Below, piece by piece: positions 62,935-64,000 of a DNA stretch of 64,000 nucleotides. The position numbers and the translations under genes were made by a program. The notes below the pieces were generated by a model. It searched no databases. It had not been told where the DNA came from and was given only the letters and a program-made list of their open reading frames with translations. The stretch is from assembly GCA_002695185.1 (NCBI GenBank), contig NZOF01000045.1, positions 1 to 64,000 of the forward strand, written 5' to 3'. Source of the DNA: Erythrobacter sp. GTDB lineage: Bacteria; Pseudomonadota; Alphaproteobacteria; Sphingomonadales; Sphingomonadaceae. Positions within the stretch are counted from its first letter, which is position 1; each line of letters opens with the position of its first letter.

Positions 62935-63768
62935 ATGAAATTCGATCTGGATACGGCGTGGAAGGACACTACGCGCTTGCTGCGCGGCAGTCTGGGCCTG
63001 CTTGCCGTGATTGCAGGCGTTTTCTACTTTTTGCCCTATTTTGCCGCTGTCCTCTGGATACCAGGACTGGCCGAATTGTCTTCCGGCCAAATCGATACGT
63101 CATCGGCGGCTATGGAGGCCAGAATGAACGAGCTTCTTTCTGGTTACTGGTGGGCGCTCTTACTCCTGTTCATACTCCAAAGCGTCGGCCTGCTTGCCAT
63201 GCTGGCGTTATTACGCAGGCGGGCCAAACCCACTGTCGCAGAAGCGCTGAAGATCGGTGCCAGATCTGTCTGGACCTATTTGGCAGCATCGATCCTGGCC
63301 GGCTTCGCCATTAGCTTACTGATAATCCTGTTAATTAGCGTACCGGTCGCAATCGGCCTGAGCGCTCTTGCCGTGATCGGCGGTATTCTCGCATTTGTTG
63401 GCGGAATTTATCTGTTCACGAAGCTGTCCATAGTTTCGCCGGTCATCGCCATAGACGGAGAATTGAGTCCAACCCGCTCGCTCCGGCGAGCCTGGAGACT
63501 GACCAAGGGCAACTCCCTTAGAATTTTCTTCTTCTATTTCCTGCTTTTCATCGCCTATCTAGTGATTTCGACGATCATCTCGATGCTAATTTCGCTCATC
63601 TTTGCTTTGGGCGGTGCGGAGGCTCAGCTTTTCGGAGAGGCATTCAACGGAGCGTTTATGAATACGTTGGCGGCCTTACTTTTCGCTTGCGTTCTTGCAT
63701 CCGTCCATGCCCAGCTGACCCGCCTCCACGAGCGACATACAGACGAGAGTAACAGAACGACCGGCTAA
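62935..63768 (+). CDS. Multi-span membrane protein, unknown
   Basis: 277 residues from ATG 62935 with GGGAGG upstream. Six membrane segments; a cytoplasmic-like loop holds ELSPTRSLRRAWRLTKGNSL, a pattern seen in the glycerophosphodiester phosphodiesterase membrane domain group. No enzymatic part is present. Convergent with the next gene, overlapping by four bases. Confidence 0.7.
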   Translation: MKFDLDTAWKDTTRLLRGSLGLLAVIAGVFYFLPYFAAVLWIPGLAELSSGQIDTSSAAMEARMNELLSGYWWALLLLFILQSVGLLAMLALLRRRAKPTVAEALKIGARSVWTYLAASILAGFAISLLIILLISVPVAIGLSALAVIGGILAFVGGIYLFTKLSIVSPVIAIDGELSPTRSLRRAWRLTKGNSLRIFFFYFLLFIAYLVISTIISMLISLIFALGGAEAQLFGEAFNGAFMNTLAALLFACVLASVHAQLTRLHERHTDESNRTTG

Positions 63769-64000
63769 CTAGCCGGCTTCTTCCATCCCCAGAAGAGTTG
63801 GCAGGGCAGAACGTTGAGCGGCTCAAACCCACTGTCGATCCGTTCGAAATGTGGGGTCATGAAGTCTCGTGCTTTCGCCGAAAACTGATAAACAAGGAAC
63901 GCCCCGCCGGGCCGGATAACGCGATAGGTTGCAGCCGCAATCGCCGGCCCGACGCCTTTCGGCAGAGTAGAGAAAGGCAGGCCTGAAAGCACATAGTCCG
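63765..64000 (-). CDS. SAM-dependent methyltransferase, C-terminal part (PmtA-like, cut by window edge)
   Basis: The frame is open to the right edge; about 78 residues are visible. DYVLSGLPFSTLPKGVGPAI and YRVIRPGGAFLVYQFSAKAR match the post-motif I region of phospholipid N-methyltransferases of PmtA type. The SAM-binding half is outside the window, so the assignment is tentative. Confidence 0.6.
   Translation of the reverse strand, partial: DYVLSGLPFSTLPKGVGPAIAAATYRVIRPGGAFLVYQFSAKARDFMTPHFERIDSGFEPLNVLPCQLFWGWKKPAS

Overview
The window looks like a chromosomal segment of an alphaproteobacterium, most likely a sphingomonad of the Erythrobacteraceae type (inference). Supporting signs are a complete Entner-Doudoroff operon zwf-edd-glk-eda, an NTQ-type microbial rhodopsin beside a Brp/Blh carotene oxygenase, PTS-Ntr enzyme I, a DUF1465 (RcdA-like) protein, paired DUF2254 membrane proteins and a typical alphaproteobacterial intergenic repeat. 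Every assignment is made by reading sequence and motifs; no database search was run.

Layout. (1) 1-602 is the N-terminal part of a tyrosine integrase belonging to an element that lies mostly left of the window. (2) 692-29867 is a mobile island of about 29.1 kb bounded by a perfect 48-bp direct repeat made of the 3' end of a tRNA gene (best reading tRNA-Val, anticodon CAC). It has its own integrase (862-1980), excisionase-like and XRE control genes with paired operators, a MobF relaxase (23580-26630) with an RHH accessory protein, a putative oriT, a ParA/RHH pair, and a RepC-like initiator with a likely antisense RNA. No type IV secretion genes are present, so it is best described as an integrative mobilizable element built from plasmid parts. 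(3) 29888-64000 is core chromosome: sulfotransferase, serS, surE, a K+ channel, rimO, a CHASE2-EAL protein, the Entner-Doudoroff operon, tilS, cpoB, rodZ, ptsP, glpK, nadA, rhodopsin and blh, lipB and others.

The island cargo is the unusual part. 3233-11112 is a tightly overlapping cluster: an MmeI-like adenine methyltransferase without a visible nuclease motif, an EVE-like/GIY-YIG fusion, an RHH/ParE toxin-antitoxin pair, an SF2 helicase, and a second GIY-YIG nuclease. I read it as a candidate restriction-modification or defence system with cleavage supplied in trans. 11679-15027 is an overlapping trio of a large serine recombinase and two ParB/RepB-like proteins, followed by a perfect 11-bp inverted repeat. 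Then come an orphan RES-domain toxin, a third GIY-YIG protein, and a subtilisin-like protease paired with an AAA+ ATPase.

In the core, the best leads are the NTQ (predicted chloride-pumping) rhodopsin whose blh partner has no ordinary start codon and lies behind an intrinsic terminator, and an 11-codon ORF whose perfect Shine-Dalgarno sequence is buried in a terminator hairpin after the EAL gene.
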